Shown piece by piece: positions 26,069-35,088 of a DNA stretch of 64,000 nucleotides. Origin of the DNA: Roseibium salinum. GTDB taxonomy: Bacteria; Pseudomonadota; Alphaproteobacteria; Rhizobiales; Stappiaceae. Each line of letters starts with the position of its first letter. Position 1 is the stretch's first letter. Under the pieces are notes generated by a model. That model was not told the DNA's origin and searched no databases. It saw only the letters and a list, made by a program, of their open reading frames with translations. The position numbers and the translations under genes were made by a program. The stretch covers positions 310,001 through 374,000 of the forward strand of contig NZ_JAPEVI010000001.1 in assembly GCF_026240905.1 (NCBI RefSeq). The letters are read 5' to 3'.

Positions 26069-27352
26069 ATGCTGCTGCTCATCGCGGTTCTGTTCGCGCT
26101 CTTTCTGTTGCTCGGGCTGCCGGTCGCCTTCGCGCTGATCCTGGCGTCCATCCCCGTTTTCGTCGTCACCGGCACCATGCCTCCGACGGTTGCGATCCAG
26201 AAGATGGTGACGGCCACGCAGAGCTTTCCGCTGCTTGCCGTGCCGTTTTTCATCTTTGCCGGCAATCTGATGAACGCCACCGGTATTACCGAGCGCCTCA
26301 TTCGTTTCGCCCGTCTCCTCACCGGCTGGCTCGCCGGCGGACTGGGCCAGGTCTCCATCGTTCTCAGCCTGATGATGGGCGGCATCTCGGGGTCGGCCGT
26401 TGCGGACGCCTCCATGGAGGCCCGCCTGCTCGGGCCGTCGATGATCGCCAAGGGCGGCTATTCCAAATCGGCTGCCGCCGCCGTTCTGGCCTTCGGTTCG
26501 ATCATAACGGCGACCATTCCGCCCAGCATCGGGCTGATCCTGTTCGGTTTCATAAACGAGGTCTCCATCGGCCGTCTGTTTCTTGCCGGGGTCGTCCCGG
26601 GCATCCTGCTGACGCTAACGCTGATGCTGGTCAGCTGGATTGTGGCCACGCGGAATGGCTATCTGCCGGATCTCGCAGAGCTGCCGACATCCCGGCAGCT
26701 GTGGTCCAGCTTCAAGGAGAGCATCTGGGCCCTCGCCTTTCCTGTCATACTCATCGTGGGATTCCGTTTCGGGATCTTCACGGCGACGGAGGCTGGCGCC
26801 TTTCTCGTCTTTTACGCCTTGTTCGTCGGCTTCTTCGTCTATCGCGAGTTGACGCCGGCAAAGCTGTACGATGCCGTCAAGGGTTCGGTGACCGACCTGG
26901 GCATGGTCATGCTGCTGATCATGATGGCCGCGGTTCTCGGTTACGCGGTTACCATCGAACGGGGGCCGCAGCAGGTCGCCTCTCTCGTCACGTCCCTGAC
27001 CGAAGATCCTCTGTTCATACTGGTCCTAGTGTTGCTGCTCTTGCTGGTCAGCGGCATGTTTCTGGAAGGTGCCGCCAATATCCTTCTGGTGACACCCATC
27101 GTCCTGCCCGTGCTGGTGCACGCCGGTTACGACCCGATCCACATGGGGATCCTGATGGTCACGCTCATCAATATCGGCGGTCTGACACCGCCGGTCGGCG
27201 TCATCATGTTCACGGTCTGCGGCATTCTGAACGTCAAGACCGGCGCGTTTGCCAAGGCTTCGATTCCCTATTTCGTCGGGTTGCTGGTTTTTCTGGCGAT
27301 CCTGATCGCCATACCGGCGCTTTCGCTTTTTCTTCCAGGCCGTCTGATGTAA
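26069..27352 (+). CDS. dctM: TRAP transporter large permease (DctM family)
   Basis: 427 residues, the normal DctM length, with about 12 membrane segments. Motifs: LAVPFFIFAGNLMNATGITERLIRFARLLTGWL, MMGGISGSAVADASMEARLLGPSM, TIPPSIGLILFGF and LINIGGLTPPVGVIMFTVCGI. It is the sodium-coupled channel subunit. It directly follows dctQ and precedes the GntR gene. Confidence 0.93.
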   Translation: MLLLIAVLFALFLLLGLPVAFALILASIPVFVVTGTMPPTVAIQKMVTATQSFPLLAVPFFIFAGNLMNATGITERLIRFARLLTGWLAGGLGQVSIVLSLMMGGISGSAVADASMEARLLGPSMIAKGGYSKSAAAAVLAFGSIITATIPPSIGLILFGFINEVSIGRLFLAGVVPGILLTLTLMLVSWIVATRNGYLPDLAELPTSRQLWSSFKESIWALAFPVILIVGFRFGIFTATEAGAFLVFYALFVGFFVYRELTPAKLYDAVKGSVTDLGMVMLLIMMAAVLGYAVTIERGPQQVASLVTSLTEDPLFILVLVLLLLLVSGMFLEGAANILLVTPIVLPVLVHAGYDPIHMGILMVTLINIGGLTPPVGVIMFTVCGILNVKTGAFAKASIPYFVGLLVFLAILIAIPALSLFLPGRLM

Positions 27353-27389
27353 ACGCTTGGTATTCAGCTCCACGAGGTCGATCACGCCC

Positions 27390-28115
27390 ATGAATGTCCG
27401 TTCCCTATCGGAAGTCTTGGTGAGGACGTCAGCCGACGGCACCGGACCTATTCACCATGGTTCGGCAGCCGGACGGGTCTATGCAAAGTTGAGGGGCCTC
27501 ATCATCTCCCTGGACCTGCCGCCGGACACGGTCCTTTCGCGCGCGGACCTCGCCAGGGAGCATGAGGTCAGCCAGTCGCCGGTGCGTGAAGCCATCCAGG
27601 AACTGGAGAAGGAAGGCCTGGTGATTTCCTTCCCGCAGTCCAAGACCGTGGTCTCCAAGATCGACATCGAGCATGCGCGCGATACGCAGTTTCTTCGGCT
27701 CGGAGTGGAACTGGAAGTCGCAAGAACGCTCGCCAGCACGAGCAGTGCCGAATTGCTGCTTCCGACCTCGCGGATTCTGAGAATGCAGAAGATGGCCGGT
27801 GAGGATCAGGATATCGCCGAATTCACGGCCCTGGACCGTCTCTTCCATCTGTCCCTGTTCGAGGCGGCGGGGGTGCCGTCCTTGTGGCATCTGATCGCCG
27901 GACGGTCAGGACATATCGACCGGCTGCGCATGCTCAATTTGCCCGATCCCGGCAAGATGAGCCAGGTTCTCGCCTCGCACGAGAAAATCCTGAGCGCCAT
28001 TTCCAACAGTGACCTGGCCGCCGCCGAGCAGAGCGTGCGCCATCACCTCACCGGCACCCTTGCTTCGGCGAATGCCATCAGGGATGCGCATCCCGCGTAT
28101 TTTGCCAGGCAATAA
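27390..28115 (+). CDS. GntR-family (FadR/FCD) regulator, paralogue of the one at 17874-18599
   Basis: 241 residues, the same length as its paralogue. HTH: LRGLIISLDLPPDTVLSRADLAREHEVSQSPVREAIQELEKEGLV; FCD domain with LDRLFHLSLFEAAG, AGRSGHIDRLRMLNLPDPGK and VRHHLTG. It is transcribed with the second TRAP operon, so it is likely autoregulated through the promoter near 24540. ATG 27390 is chosen from alignment with the paralogue; its ribosome site is poor. Confidence 0.88.
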   Translation: MNVRSLSEVLVRTSADGTGPIHHGSAAGRVYAKLRGLIISLDLPPDTVLSRADLAREHEVSQSPVREAIQELEKEGLVISFPQSKTVVSKIDIEHARDTQFLRLGVELEVARTLASTSSAELLLPTSRILRMQKMAGEDQDIAEFTALDRLFHLSLFEAAGVPSLWHLIAGRSGHIDRLRMLNLPDPGKMSQVLASHEKILSAISNSDLAAAEQSVRHHLTGTLASANAIRDAHPAYFARQ

Positions 28116-28141
28116 AGCCCGTATCCTGCGCGGGTCGCAAC

Positions 28142-28825
28142 TCAGGCCAGCGAATAGGTCCGCTTCTTGGACGTCTTGAGCCCGCTCGCAACGAGCGCCT
28201 CGGCCATCGTCACGCCGCAGGTGACGCCATCTATCACAGGCACCTGAAATTCCTCCGAGAGGCGCGACATCAGGTCGGTCATGCCGGCGCAACCAAGCAC
28301 GATGGCTTCTGCGCCGTCTTCGGTTATGGCCGCCTCGATTTCCCTGCGTATCCTGTCGATGGTGGTTTCGTCGCCTTCCTCCAGTTTCAGTACCGGAACG
28401 TCACTGGCCCGCACCCGGCCGCATCTTCGGTCCAGGCCGTAGCGCAGCAGATTGGCCTCGAGCCCCGCGACCGACCTCGAAAGCGTCGTCACGACGCTGA
28501 ACTTCGTGCTCACCATCGCGGCGGCGTGATAGGCAGCCTCGCCGATCCCGATCACCGGGACATCCACCACACAGCGGAGCGCATCGACACCGGTATCGTC
28601 GAAACACGCAACGACGACGGCGTCATAATCCCGGGCCCGGCGCACCTCGTCGAGGAGACCGGGCACGCAAAGGGCTGCATCCAGAAAGCCCTGGATGCTG
28701 GGCGGGGAGTCGGCCGGGTTGGTGGCGACGATCTGGGTATCCGGCCGGGCCACGCGACGCGCGGCCGCGGCAATCTTGGCGGTCATGGAACCGGTCGAGT
28801 TCGGATTGACGACGAGTATCCGCAT
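28142..28825 (-). CDS. Asp/Glu/hydantoin racemase-family protein
   Basis: 227 residues. The N-terminal VVNPNSTGSMTAKI is the hallmark of the hydantoin/Asp-Glu racemase branch. The two catalytic cysteines are in VVVACFDDTG and AIVLGCAGMTDL. It should catalyse cofactor-free racemisation or isomerisation of an amino acid, hydantoin or similar. It is the last gene of the second Liv operon, 3 bases after livF, so its substrate is probably what that transporter imports. Confidence 0.88.
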   Translation of the reverse strand: MRILVVNPNSTGSMTAKIAAAARRVARPDTQIVATNPADSPPSIQGFLDAALCVPGLLDEVRRARDYDAVVVACFDDTGVDALRCVVDVPVIGIGEAAYHAAAMVSTKFSVVTTLSRSVAGLEANLLRYGLDRRCGRVRASDVPVLKLEEGDETTIDRIRREIEAAITEDGAEAIVLGCAGMTDLMSRLSEEFQVPVIDGVTCGVTMAEALVASGLKTSKKRTYSLA

Positions 28826-28828
28826 GGC

Positions 28829-29551
28829 TCAGACCTCGCCGCCCAGATAGGCGGCCTTGATGCGCGGATCGGTCATCAATTCCTTCGAATTGCCTTCGAT
28901 CACCACGTTGCCGGTGGTCAGCGCATAGGCGCGGTTCGAGATGGAAAGCGCCATGCGCGAGTTCTGCTCGACGAGAAGCACCGACACGCCTTCTTCGCGG
29001 TTGATCGAAACGATCGAACGGGCAATGTCCTGCACCAGTTTGGGCGCGATCCCGAGCGAGGGTTCGTCGAGCAGAAGCAGGCGCGGCTTTGCCATCAGCG
29101 CCCGGCCGATCACCATCATCTGCTGCTCTCCTCCCGAAAGCGTGCCCGCCGTCTGGCTGTAGCGTTCCTTCAGCCGCGGGAAGCGTTCGAGCACGCGGTC
29201 GAGCGTTTGCTGGATGTCTTTCTTGTCCGAGCGCGTGAACGCTCCCATCAGCAGGTTGTCCTTCACGCTCATATAAGGAAAGACCCTTCGCCCTTCGGGC
29301 ACCATGGCGATGCCGCGGGCGACGACGTCGGCGGGGTTCGCGCCTGCGATCTCTTCGCCCTCGAAACGAATCGAACCGGTCCGCGGGCGGGCGAGCCCGG
29401 TGATCGCCCGCAGGATCGATGTCTTGCCCGCCCCGTTTGCGCCGATCAGGGCGACCGTTTCGCCCTGGTCAAGGTCGATCGAAACGCCGCGCAACGCGTA
29501 GACGTGGTCGTAGTAGAGCTCGACATCGTGAAATTCCAGCATCTTGCTCAT
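28829..29551 (-). CDS. livF: Liv-type ABC transporter ATP-binding protein (LivF), operon 2
   Basis: 240 residues: Walker A GANGAGKTSI, MVPEGRRVFPYMSVKDNLLMGAF, signature LSGGEQQMMVIGRAL, Walker B LLLLDEPSLGIAP and VEQNSRMALSISNRAYAL. All catalytic motifs are intact. It works with the LivG protein encoded immediately upstream. Confidence 0.93.
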   Translation of the reverse strand: MSKMLEFHDVELYYDHVYALRGVSIDLDQGETVALIGANGAGKTSILRAITGLARPRTGSIRFEGEEIAGANPADVVARGIAMVPEGRRVFPYMSVKDNLLMGAFTRSDKKDIQQTLDRVLERFPRLKERYSQTAGTLSGGEQQMMVIGRALMAKPRLLLLDEPSLGIAPKLVQDIARSIVSINREEGVSVLLVEQNSRMALSISNRAYALTTGNVVIEGNSKELMTDPRIKAAYLGGEV

Positions 29552-29554
29552 GGG

Positions 29555-30337
29555 TTACATTCCGATCTCGTCGTCGGCGCTGCCGAGGTAGGCCTCGATG
29601 ACCTTGTCATCCGACTGGATTTCCTGAGGGGTGCCTTCCGCGATCATCTCACCGAAATTCAGCACGACAATCCGATCGGAAATCGACATCACCGCCGCCA
29701 TGTCGTGTTCGACCAGAAGCACCGTGACGCCCCGGTCGTCGCGGACCTTGCGCACGAGTGCCACCATGCGCATGGTCTCGTCGTGATTCATGCCCGCGAA
29801 GGGTTCGTCGAGCAGCAGGACCTTGGGGTCGGTCGCCAGCCCGATGGCAATGCCGAGCGCCCGCAGGCTGCCCTGGGGCAGATTCGAGGCAAGTTCGCCG
29901 GCAAGCGCGGACATTCCCAGGAATTCGAGCAGGTCGTCGGCATACCGGCCAAAGCTCTCGATATCCTCCTGGGCGGTTTTCGAACGCCAGAAATAGCCGG
30001 CAAGCGAGGCTCTCGACCTGAGGTGCTGGGCGACGATAATGCTTTCGCGCACAGTCATCGACTTGAAGATCGTGGTTTCCTGAAAGGTGCGGACCACGCC
30101 CTTGCGCGCGACGATATGGGGTTTCAGGTTCGAGATCCGCTCGCCCCTGTAGAGCACTTCGCCCGATGTGGTGGGCAGGAACGAGGAGATCATCTTGAAC
30201 AGCGTCGACTTGCCGGCCCCGTTCGGTCCGATCACGGACAGGATCTCGTGTTCCTTGACGCTGAACGAGATGTCGCGGTTTGCCGTCAGGCCACCGAATT
30301 TCTTGGTCAGGTGGCGAACCTCCAGCAGCGCGCTCAT
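29555..30337 (-). CDS. livG: Liv-type ABC transporter ATP-binding protein (LivG), operon 2
   Basis: 260 residues: Walker A GPNGAGKSTLF, GVVRTFQETTIFKSMTVRESI, variant signature LPQGSLRALGIAIGL, Walker B VLLLDEPFAGMNHDE and LLVEHDMAAVMSISDRIVVLNFG, the typical LivG ending. ATG 30337 overlaps the livM stop by 4 bases. The frame stays open to 31165, but that part overlaps livM and is not coding. Confidence 0.92.
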   Translation of the reverse strand: MSALLEVRHLTKKFGGLTANRDISFSVKEHEILSVIGPNGAGKSTLFKMISSFLPTTSGEVLYRGERISNLKPHIVARKGVVRTFQETTIFKSMTVRESIIVAQHLRSRASLAGYFWRSKTAQEDIESFGRYADDLLEFLGMSALAGELASNLPQGSLRALGIAIGLATDPKVLLLDEPFAGMNHDETMRMVALVRKVRDDRGVTVLLVEHDMAAVMSISDRIVVLNFGEMIAEGTPQEIQSDDKVIEAYLGSADDEIGM

Positions 30338-31317
30338 TTGCCTGCTCCTGCAAAGCGCGGCAGCTTCAGGCTCAAGAGCCCGTTCGGCAGCACCAGCATC
30401 AGCATGATGAGCACGCTGGAATAGACAAGCAGCTGGAATCGGCCGAGTTCGAACATCAGGTCCCAGCCGAAATAGAGTACCAGGGTTCCCAGCATCGGCC
30501 CGAAGACGTAACCAAGTCCGCCGAGGAAGCAGTTGAGCATGAAATTCACGCTGTCGGTGACAACGAAGGTCGACGGATAGACCGATTGCGCAATGGAGCC
30601 GAACATCGCCCCGCCGATGCCTCCGAAGAAGGAGGAGATCGCGAAGACGATCACGCGGACATAGGCGATGTTGATGCCGATGGACGCGGCCAGTTCTTCG
30701 TTCTGCTGCATCGACCGGCAGATGTGGCCGAGCCGCGAGTTCACGAGCCGGTACATGGCGGCGAAAGTCAGCACCATCAGGATACATGCCGTGTAGTAGA
30801 ACGCGAGGCGCGAGTTCTCCAGGGTGGCGAAATCGGGGATCAGGGTTACGCCGAGTACCGACAGCTCGTCCGGAAGCGGTATCGAGGTGATCCCCTTGGC
30901 GCCGTTGGTGATCGGCAGGGCAAGCGCGGTCAGCGACACGACCTGGGTCAAGACCAGACTGATCATGGCGAAATAGACCCCCTTGAGCCGCAGGATCGGC
31001 ACCCCGATCAGAACCCCGACGAGGGCGGCGAACAGGCCCGCAAGCGGCAGCGTCAGCCAGAACGACATGCCGGCCTTGGTGACGAGGATTGCCGAGACAT
31101 AGGCCCCGATCAGAGCGAAGGCGCCCTGCCCGATGTTGATCCGCCCGATGTAGAACATCAGCCATACGCCCGCGCTGGCGATGGAGAGCAGCGCCACGGA
31201 CGTCAGGGTGAAGTAGAAATCGGTGCGGCCCGAGGCGGCGATCAGCACTGGAACCGCGACGAAGAGCACCACCAGGAAAATCACGGCGTTGATCAGCATT
31301 TTCAGTGATTGCGTCAT
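30334..31317 (-). CDS. livM: Liv-type ABC transporter permease (LivM), operon 2
   Basis: 327 residues with about ten membrane helices and LivM motifs: FYIGRINIGQGAFALIGAYVSAIL, GVYFAMISLVLTQVVSL and the coupling loop RSMQQNEELAASIGINIAYVRV. The C-terminus LPNGLLSLK is family-like. Translationally coupled to livG. Confidence 0.92.
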   Translation of the reverse strand: MTQSLKMLINAVIFLVVLFVAVPVLIAASGRTDFYFTLTSVALLSIASAGVWLMFYIGRINIGQGAFALIGAYVSAILVTKAGMSFWLTLPLAGLFAALVGVLIGVPILRLKGVYFAMISLVLTQVVSLTALALPITNGAKGITSIPLPDELSVLGVTLIPDFATLENSRLAFYYTACILMVLTFAAMYRLVNSRLGHICRSMQQNEELAASIGINIAYVRVIVFAISSFFGGIGGAMFGSIAQSVYPSTFVVTDSVNFMLNCFLGGLGYVFGPMLGTLVLYFGWDLMFELGRFQLLVYSSVLIMLMLVLPNGLLSLKLPRFAGAGK

Positions 31318-31321
31318 CGGT

Positions 31322-32191
31322 TCAGCCCCAGGGTTTGCCCATCAGCCCCTGCGGGCGGATGGCGAGGAAAATCATCAGTGACACAAAGATCAGCAGATAG
31401 GTGATGTCGCCGTATTGCGACAGGACGGCGAGACCGATCGCCTCCATGAAACCGAGAATGATACCGCCCGCGATGGCGCCGGAAATCACGCCGGCACCTC
31501 CGATCATCACCATCATGAAGGCCTTTATCGAGGTCGGCCCTCCCATCCCGAGGTTGATCCCGGTGATGGTGACCAGGAGCCCGCCGACCAGTCCGGCCAG
31601 CATGGCGCCAAGCGCGAAGCCGATCATCGAATACCGTTCGACATTCACGCCCATCAGCTGGGCAGCCACGCGATCCTGCGCAAGCGCGCGCAGAGCACGC
31701 CCGGTCTTGGTGAATTGCATGAACGAGATGAAGGCGACGATTGAAAGGATCGCCAGGAGGCAGATCAGAATGCGGTCATAGGGCATGATGATCCGGAAGT
31801 CCCAGTTCAGCACGCCATCGACGATTTTCGGCACCCCGCGCTGCTTTTCTCCGAAGAGCAGCAGGATCACCGCGTCCAGGAGGAACGCGAGACCGGCCGC
31901 CAGCAGCATGGTGCTCTCCTCGCGAGACGATCGCCTGATCACCGGTCCGAAGAGGAATTTCTCGATCAGTGCGCCAAGAACCGCGAGCGTGACGCATGAC
32001 GCCAGGAGCGCCACCACGTAGGGCAATCCCAGTTGCCCGTAGATTGTGTAGGTGACGAAGCCGCCCAGCACGTACATCTGCCCGTGGGCAAAGTTCAGCA
32101 CATTCATGAGCGCGAAGATCAGCGTCAGTCCAAGGGCGATCATCGCGTATTGCGCCCCCAGATAGATGCCGTTTGCGATGATCTGTTCCAT
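31322..32191 (-). CDS. livH: Liv-type ABC transporter permease (LivH), operon 2
   Basis: 289 residues with LivH signatures: NGIYLGAQYAMIALGLTLIFALMNVLNFAHGQMYVLGGFVTY and RALAQDRVAAQLMGVNVERYSMIGFALGAMLAGLVGGLL. It follows the binding-protein gene after an 88-base gap containing a strong hairpin. Confidence 0.92.
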   Translation of the reverse strand: MEQIIANGIYLGAQYAMIALGLTLIFALMNVLNFAHGQMYVLGGFVTYTIYGQLGLPYVVALLASCVTLAVLGALIEKFLFGPVIRRSSREESTMLLAAGLAFLLDAVILLLFGEKQRGVPKIVDGVLNWDFRIIMPYDRILICLLAILSIVAFISFMQFTKTGRALRALAQDRVAAQLMGVNVERYSMIGFALGAMLAGLVGGLLVTITGINLGMGGPTSIKAFMMVMIGGAGVISGAIAGGIILGFMEAIGLAVLSQYGDITYLLIFVSLMIFLAIRPQGLMGKPWG

Positions 32192-32214
32192 GGCTGTCCC
32201 AGAGTTTGAGGCTA

Positions 32215-32239
32215 TCTCGGGCCGTCAGCTGGCCCGAGA
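32215..32239 (-). promoter_or_regulatory. Intercistronic hairpin between binding protein and livH, operon 2
   Basis: A perfect 9-bp stem, TCTCGGGCC (32215-32223) with GGCCCGAGA (32231-32239), and a 7-base loop. No U-run follows on the minus strand. It probably stabilises the upstream binding-protein message or lowers read-through into the permease genes. Confidence 0.6.
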
Positions 32240-32279
32240 CAAACACTGTTCAGTGCTCTCGCCGTTCGAAGCGGGAAAC

Positions 32280-33467
32280 TCAGTCGACTTCGGCGACAAA
32301 GAGTGTTTCGAACTCGCCGTCCTGGAAGACGTTCACGACCAGCGGCACCGCCACCTGACGCTTCTGGCCGAAGGATGTCGTGCCCACGTAGCGCAGTTTG
32401 GCATCGCCCTCCATGAAGGGATTCGGTGCCTCGAACGTATCCATGGTCTTCTTGAATTCCTCGACATCGTCGATCGCGGCGGGGTTCGCCTTGAGCGTCT
32501 CGAGGATATATTCCAGCGCATAGACCTTGGTGTTCGACTCGTCATTGTACTCGCCGAACATGTCGGTGTAGCGCTGCACGAACTCTTTCATCGCATCGGA
32601 AGCGATTTCCGGAGTTGAAGCGCCGCCGACCGAAATGAAGCCGTTCGCCAGATCGCCGGCGCCTTCCTGCAGGACAGTCGCGTCCTGCGCGGTCTCGGTC
32701 GAGATGATGCCCTCGAAGCCCAGCTCGCGGGCGGACCGGATAAGCTGCGGCGCATGCGCGGGCGATACGCCCGACAGCACCAGCAGGTCAGGCTGAGTGC
32801 GGATCACCGGGGTGATCACCGGCGTGAAGTCGGTCGTGTCGACCTGATAGGTCACGTTCGACGAAACGACCTCAAGCCCGAGTTCCTTTGCCGCTTCGAC
32901 GCCGCCATCGCGCTGGCTCAACGGGTCGGATTCATTCGCCGCGACAAAGGCCACGGTCTTCACGCCCTTCTCGTCACGAAGATACTCGTAAATCGCCGGT
33001 CCCGACTGATAGTTCGCCACCATGCCCAGAACTGCGTTCGAGGCCGGGGGAGTGTAAAGCTCCTTCGGGAAGGCATAGGGGAAATAGATGATCCCTTTTT
33101 CCTCGGCGACGGGGCGCACGGCCGCAGCGCCGTCATCGACGTTCGGGCCTACAACGTAGTGGATGTTTTCCTGCGCCATCTTCTCCATGCCCGCGATCGC
33201 GCGCTTGGGATCCTTCTGGTCGTCGAAGGAAACAATCTCGATGTCGTAGGTGGTTCCGCCGATTTCATAGCCGCCCAATTCGTTGAGCCAGGCCGCGCGG
33301 GCCTCCATCGAGCGCTGGTTGGAAATTCCCCAGGCCGCGGCCGGACCTGACGTCACGCCTACGAACCCGATCTTGAGAACCGGGTTTTCTGCCCAGGCCG
33401 AGCCGGCCTGCAGGCTGGTGGCAACAGCAAGTGCCACCGAGGCCTTAATTAGGGTTCTGCGTTTCAT
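32280..33467 (-). CDS. Liv-type periplasmic binding protein, operon 2
   Basis: 395 residues. Sec signal MKRRTLIKASVALAVATSLQAGSAWA, cleavage after AWA. The mature part has the type 1 fold: PVLKIGFVGVTSGPAAAWGISNQRSMEARAAWLNE and PKRAIAGMEKMAQENIHYVVGPNVDDGAAAVRPVAEEKGI. It resembles binding proteins for amino acids, amides or aromatic acids. The racemase at the end of the operon hints at a chiral amino-acid-like or hydantoin ligand. Confidence 0.92.
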   Translation of the reverse strand: MKRRTLIKASVALAVATSLQAGSAWAENPVLKIGFVGVTSGPAAAWGISNQRSMEARAAWLNELGGYEIGGTTYDIEIVSFDDQKDPKRAIAGMEKMAQENIHYVVGPNVDDGAAAVRPVAEEKGIIYFPYAFPKELYTPPASNAVLGMVANYQSGPAIYEYLRDEKGVKTVAFVAANESDPLSQRDGGVEAAKELGLEVVSSNVTYQVDTTDFTPVITPVIRTQPDLLVLSGVSPAHAPQLIRSARELGFEGIISTETAQDATVLQEGAGDLANGFISVGGASTPEIASDAMKEFVQRYTDMFGEYNDESNTKVYALEYILETLKANPAAIDDVEEFKKTMDTFEAPNPFMEGDAKLRYVGTTSFGQKRQVAVPLVVNVFQDGEFETLFVAEVD

Positions 33468-33574
33468 GAGTAACTCCCGAGTTGATGTCCGCTTGGTTGT
33501 TTTCGATGCCGTATCGGCGGCATCGCCCTCTGGTGCGGTCCGGCGAGATTTGTTCGCCGCAGATGTATCCAGCT

Positions 33575-33598
33575 ATTGTTAACAATTCTTGTCAACAA
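33575..33598. promoter_or_regulatory. Paired GntR-type operators between the Liv operon 2 and its regulator
   Basis: A perfect palindrome ATTGTTAACAAT (33575-33586) and a near-copy TTGTCAACAA (33589-33598) lie side by side, 13 bases between centres. On the minus strand TTGACA overlaps the second box and could be the -35 of the binding-protein promoter. The TTGTNAACAA form suits a FadR-type GntR dimer, here the adjacent regulator. Confidence 0.6.
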
Positions 33599-33668
33599 AG
33601 AATTCTTGCCTTGCATACAATTTGTGCAAATATTAGGAATAGCGCCGCAACAATTTAAGATAGAAACC

Positions 33669-34391
33669 ATGCCCCCATCGACCGAGCCATTCACCGAACG
33701 TGCCGCAGCCATTGCCAAGATACACCCGGAAGAGCAGTTGATCGTCGACCGGATTTATTCGGCTGTGATGGAGCGGCGCCTGGCGCCTCGCACGAAATTG
33801 AGCGAAGCGGCTCTGTGCGAAACCTTCGGTGTCGGGCGCATGCGCGTCCGCCGCGCCCTTCTGCTTCTGGGGAGCCAGGGCATCGTGGATCTTCAGTCCA
33901 ACAAGGGGGCTTACGTGTCCTGCCCGAGCGCCGACGATGCCCGCGAGGTGTTTGAGGCCAGGCTGCTGGTCGAGACCGGCATCGTTCGAAAGCTGGCCAG
34001 CGAAATCTCGCCGCCGGCCGTGGACGTGCTCAGCAGGCATATCACATTGGAAGACGAGGCGCGGCAGCGCCAGGCCCGCACCGACATCATCCGGCTCTCC
34101 GGTGAATTCCATGTGCAACTGGCAAAGGCCAACGGCAATACGCTCCTGGCCCGCGTCGTGCGCGAACTTGTGACACGGACATCGCTGATCGTCGGGTTGT
34201 TCGGAACGAACCGCAAGATAACCTGCCCCGAAGACGAACACTGCCAGATCGTCGCGGCCATCGTCGACGGCAACGCCGACCTCGCCGCACAGAGGATCAG
34301 GCATCATCTCGAACATATCGAAAACGGGCTCGAACTTGACCGGAGCCGCCGCCCGGACACCGACATAGCGCGGATACTGGGCGGCGGCTGA
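33669..34391 (+). CDS. GntR-family (FCD) transcriptional regulator
   Basis: 240 residues: winged HTH IVDRIYSAVMERRLAPRTKLSEAALCETFGVGRMRVRRALLLLGSQGIVDLQSNKGAYV and a helical FCD domain with ligand-site residues (SGEFHVQLAKANGN, EDEHCQIVAAIVDG, RIRHHLEHIE). Divergent from the Liv operon 2 with palindromes in between, so the likely regulator of that operon. ATG 33669 is set by family N-terminus; the frame is open to 33576. Confidence 0.88.
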   Translation: MPPSTEPFTERAAAIAKIHPEEQLIVDRIYSAVMERRLAPRTKLSEAALCETFGVGRMRVRRALLLLGSQGIVDLQSNKGAYVSCPSADDAREVFEARLLVETGIVRKLASEISPPAVDVLSRHITLEDEARQRQARTDIIRLSGEFHVQLAKANGNTLLARVVRELVTRTSLIVGLFGTNRKITCPEDEHCQIVAAIVDGNADLAAQRIRHHLEHIENGLELDRSRRPDTDIARILGGG

Positions 34392-34430
34392 GCGGGCGGG
34401 CAGTCCGAAGAAAACGGCTCCGTTCGCGCC

Positions 34431-35088
34431 TTAGTTGCAGCCGTCCAGGCCCATCAGACGAAGTGCGAGAGCATAGCTTTCGCCCGGCGCCGTCACGTCG
34501 AAATGCACCGTCGTCATCTCGATCTCGCTCGGCGCCCCGGATATTCTTCATCTGATCGTCGACGAAGACGCACGATTGAGGAGCAAGGTTCAGCGCTTCG
34601 GCGACGCCTGAATAGGCTCTCGGATCTGGTTTGAGAATTCCTGTGTAGGTCGCGTCCACGATGGCGTCGAAGCTTTGGAGAAACGGAAGCTTTTCCCGGA
34701 AATCCGAACCGTAGAACAGGTCGAGCTCATTTGACAGGATCGCAAGTTTCCTGCCGGCGGTCTTGACGTGTTCAATGGCCTCGAGCGCTTCGGGCCGGAT
34801 CACCGCGGCCGGGTCGGCGCCGCGGACACGGCCGACGAACTGCGGAAATTGCGTCCAGGCCTCGCCGACAAGTTCGCCGGTTTCGCGCATTCTCAGCGCC
34901 CAATAGTCGCGCTCGCTCATGTCGCCCGCCTGCATTGCGCGCCAGGGCGCATCACTGGCCGGATTGAAGGGGCCGCGCCAGGTCAGCGTTCCGGGGGCAA
35001 GGCCGAGCGCTTTTTCCGAAAGGTCATGGGTTTCAAAGAGCGTTCGCGATATCACACCGCCGAAATCGAGGATCAATGCGTCATGCAT
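34431..35088 (-). pseudogene. HAD-superfamily hydrolase, frameshifted near the C-terminus
   Basis: The frame from ATG 35088 encodes a haloacid-dehalogenase fold: DFGGVISRT (motif I, with Gly in place of the second Asp), LAILSNELD (motif II), LKPDPRAYSGV (motif III Lys) and CVFVDDQMKNIRGAE (motif IV). After this it leaves frame; the natural ending MTTVHFDVTAPGESYALALRLMGLDGCN continues in the next frame to the stop at 34431. The net change is one extra base near 34521-34528, where CGAGAT is tandemly repeated. It overlaps the upstream Tm-1 gene by 8 bases. Real lesion or sequence error. Confidence 0.8.
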
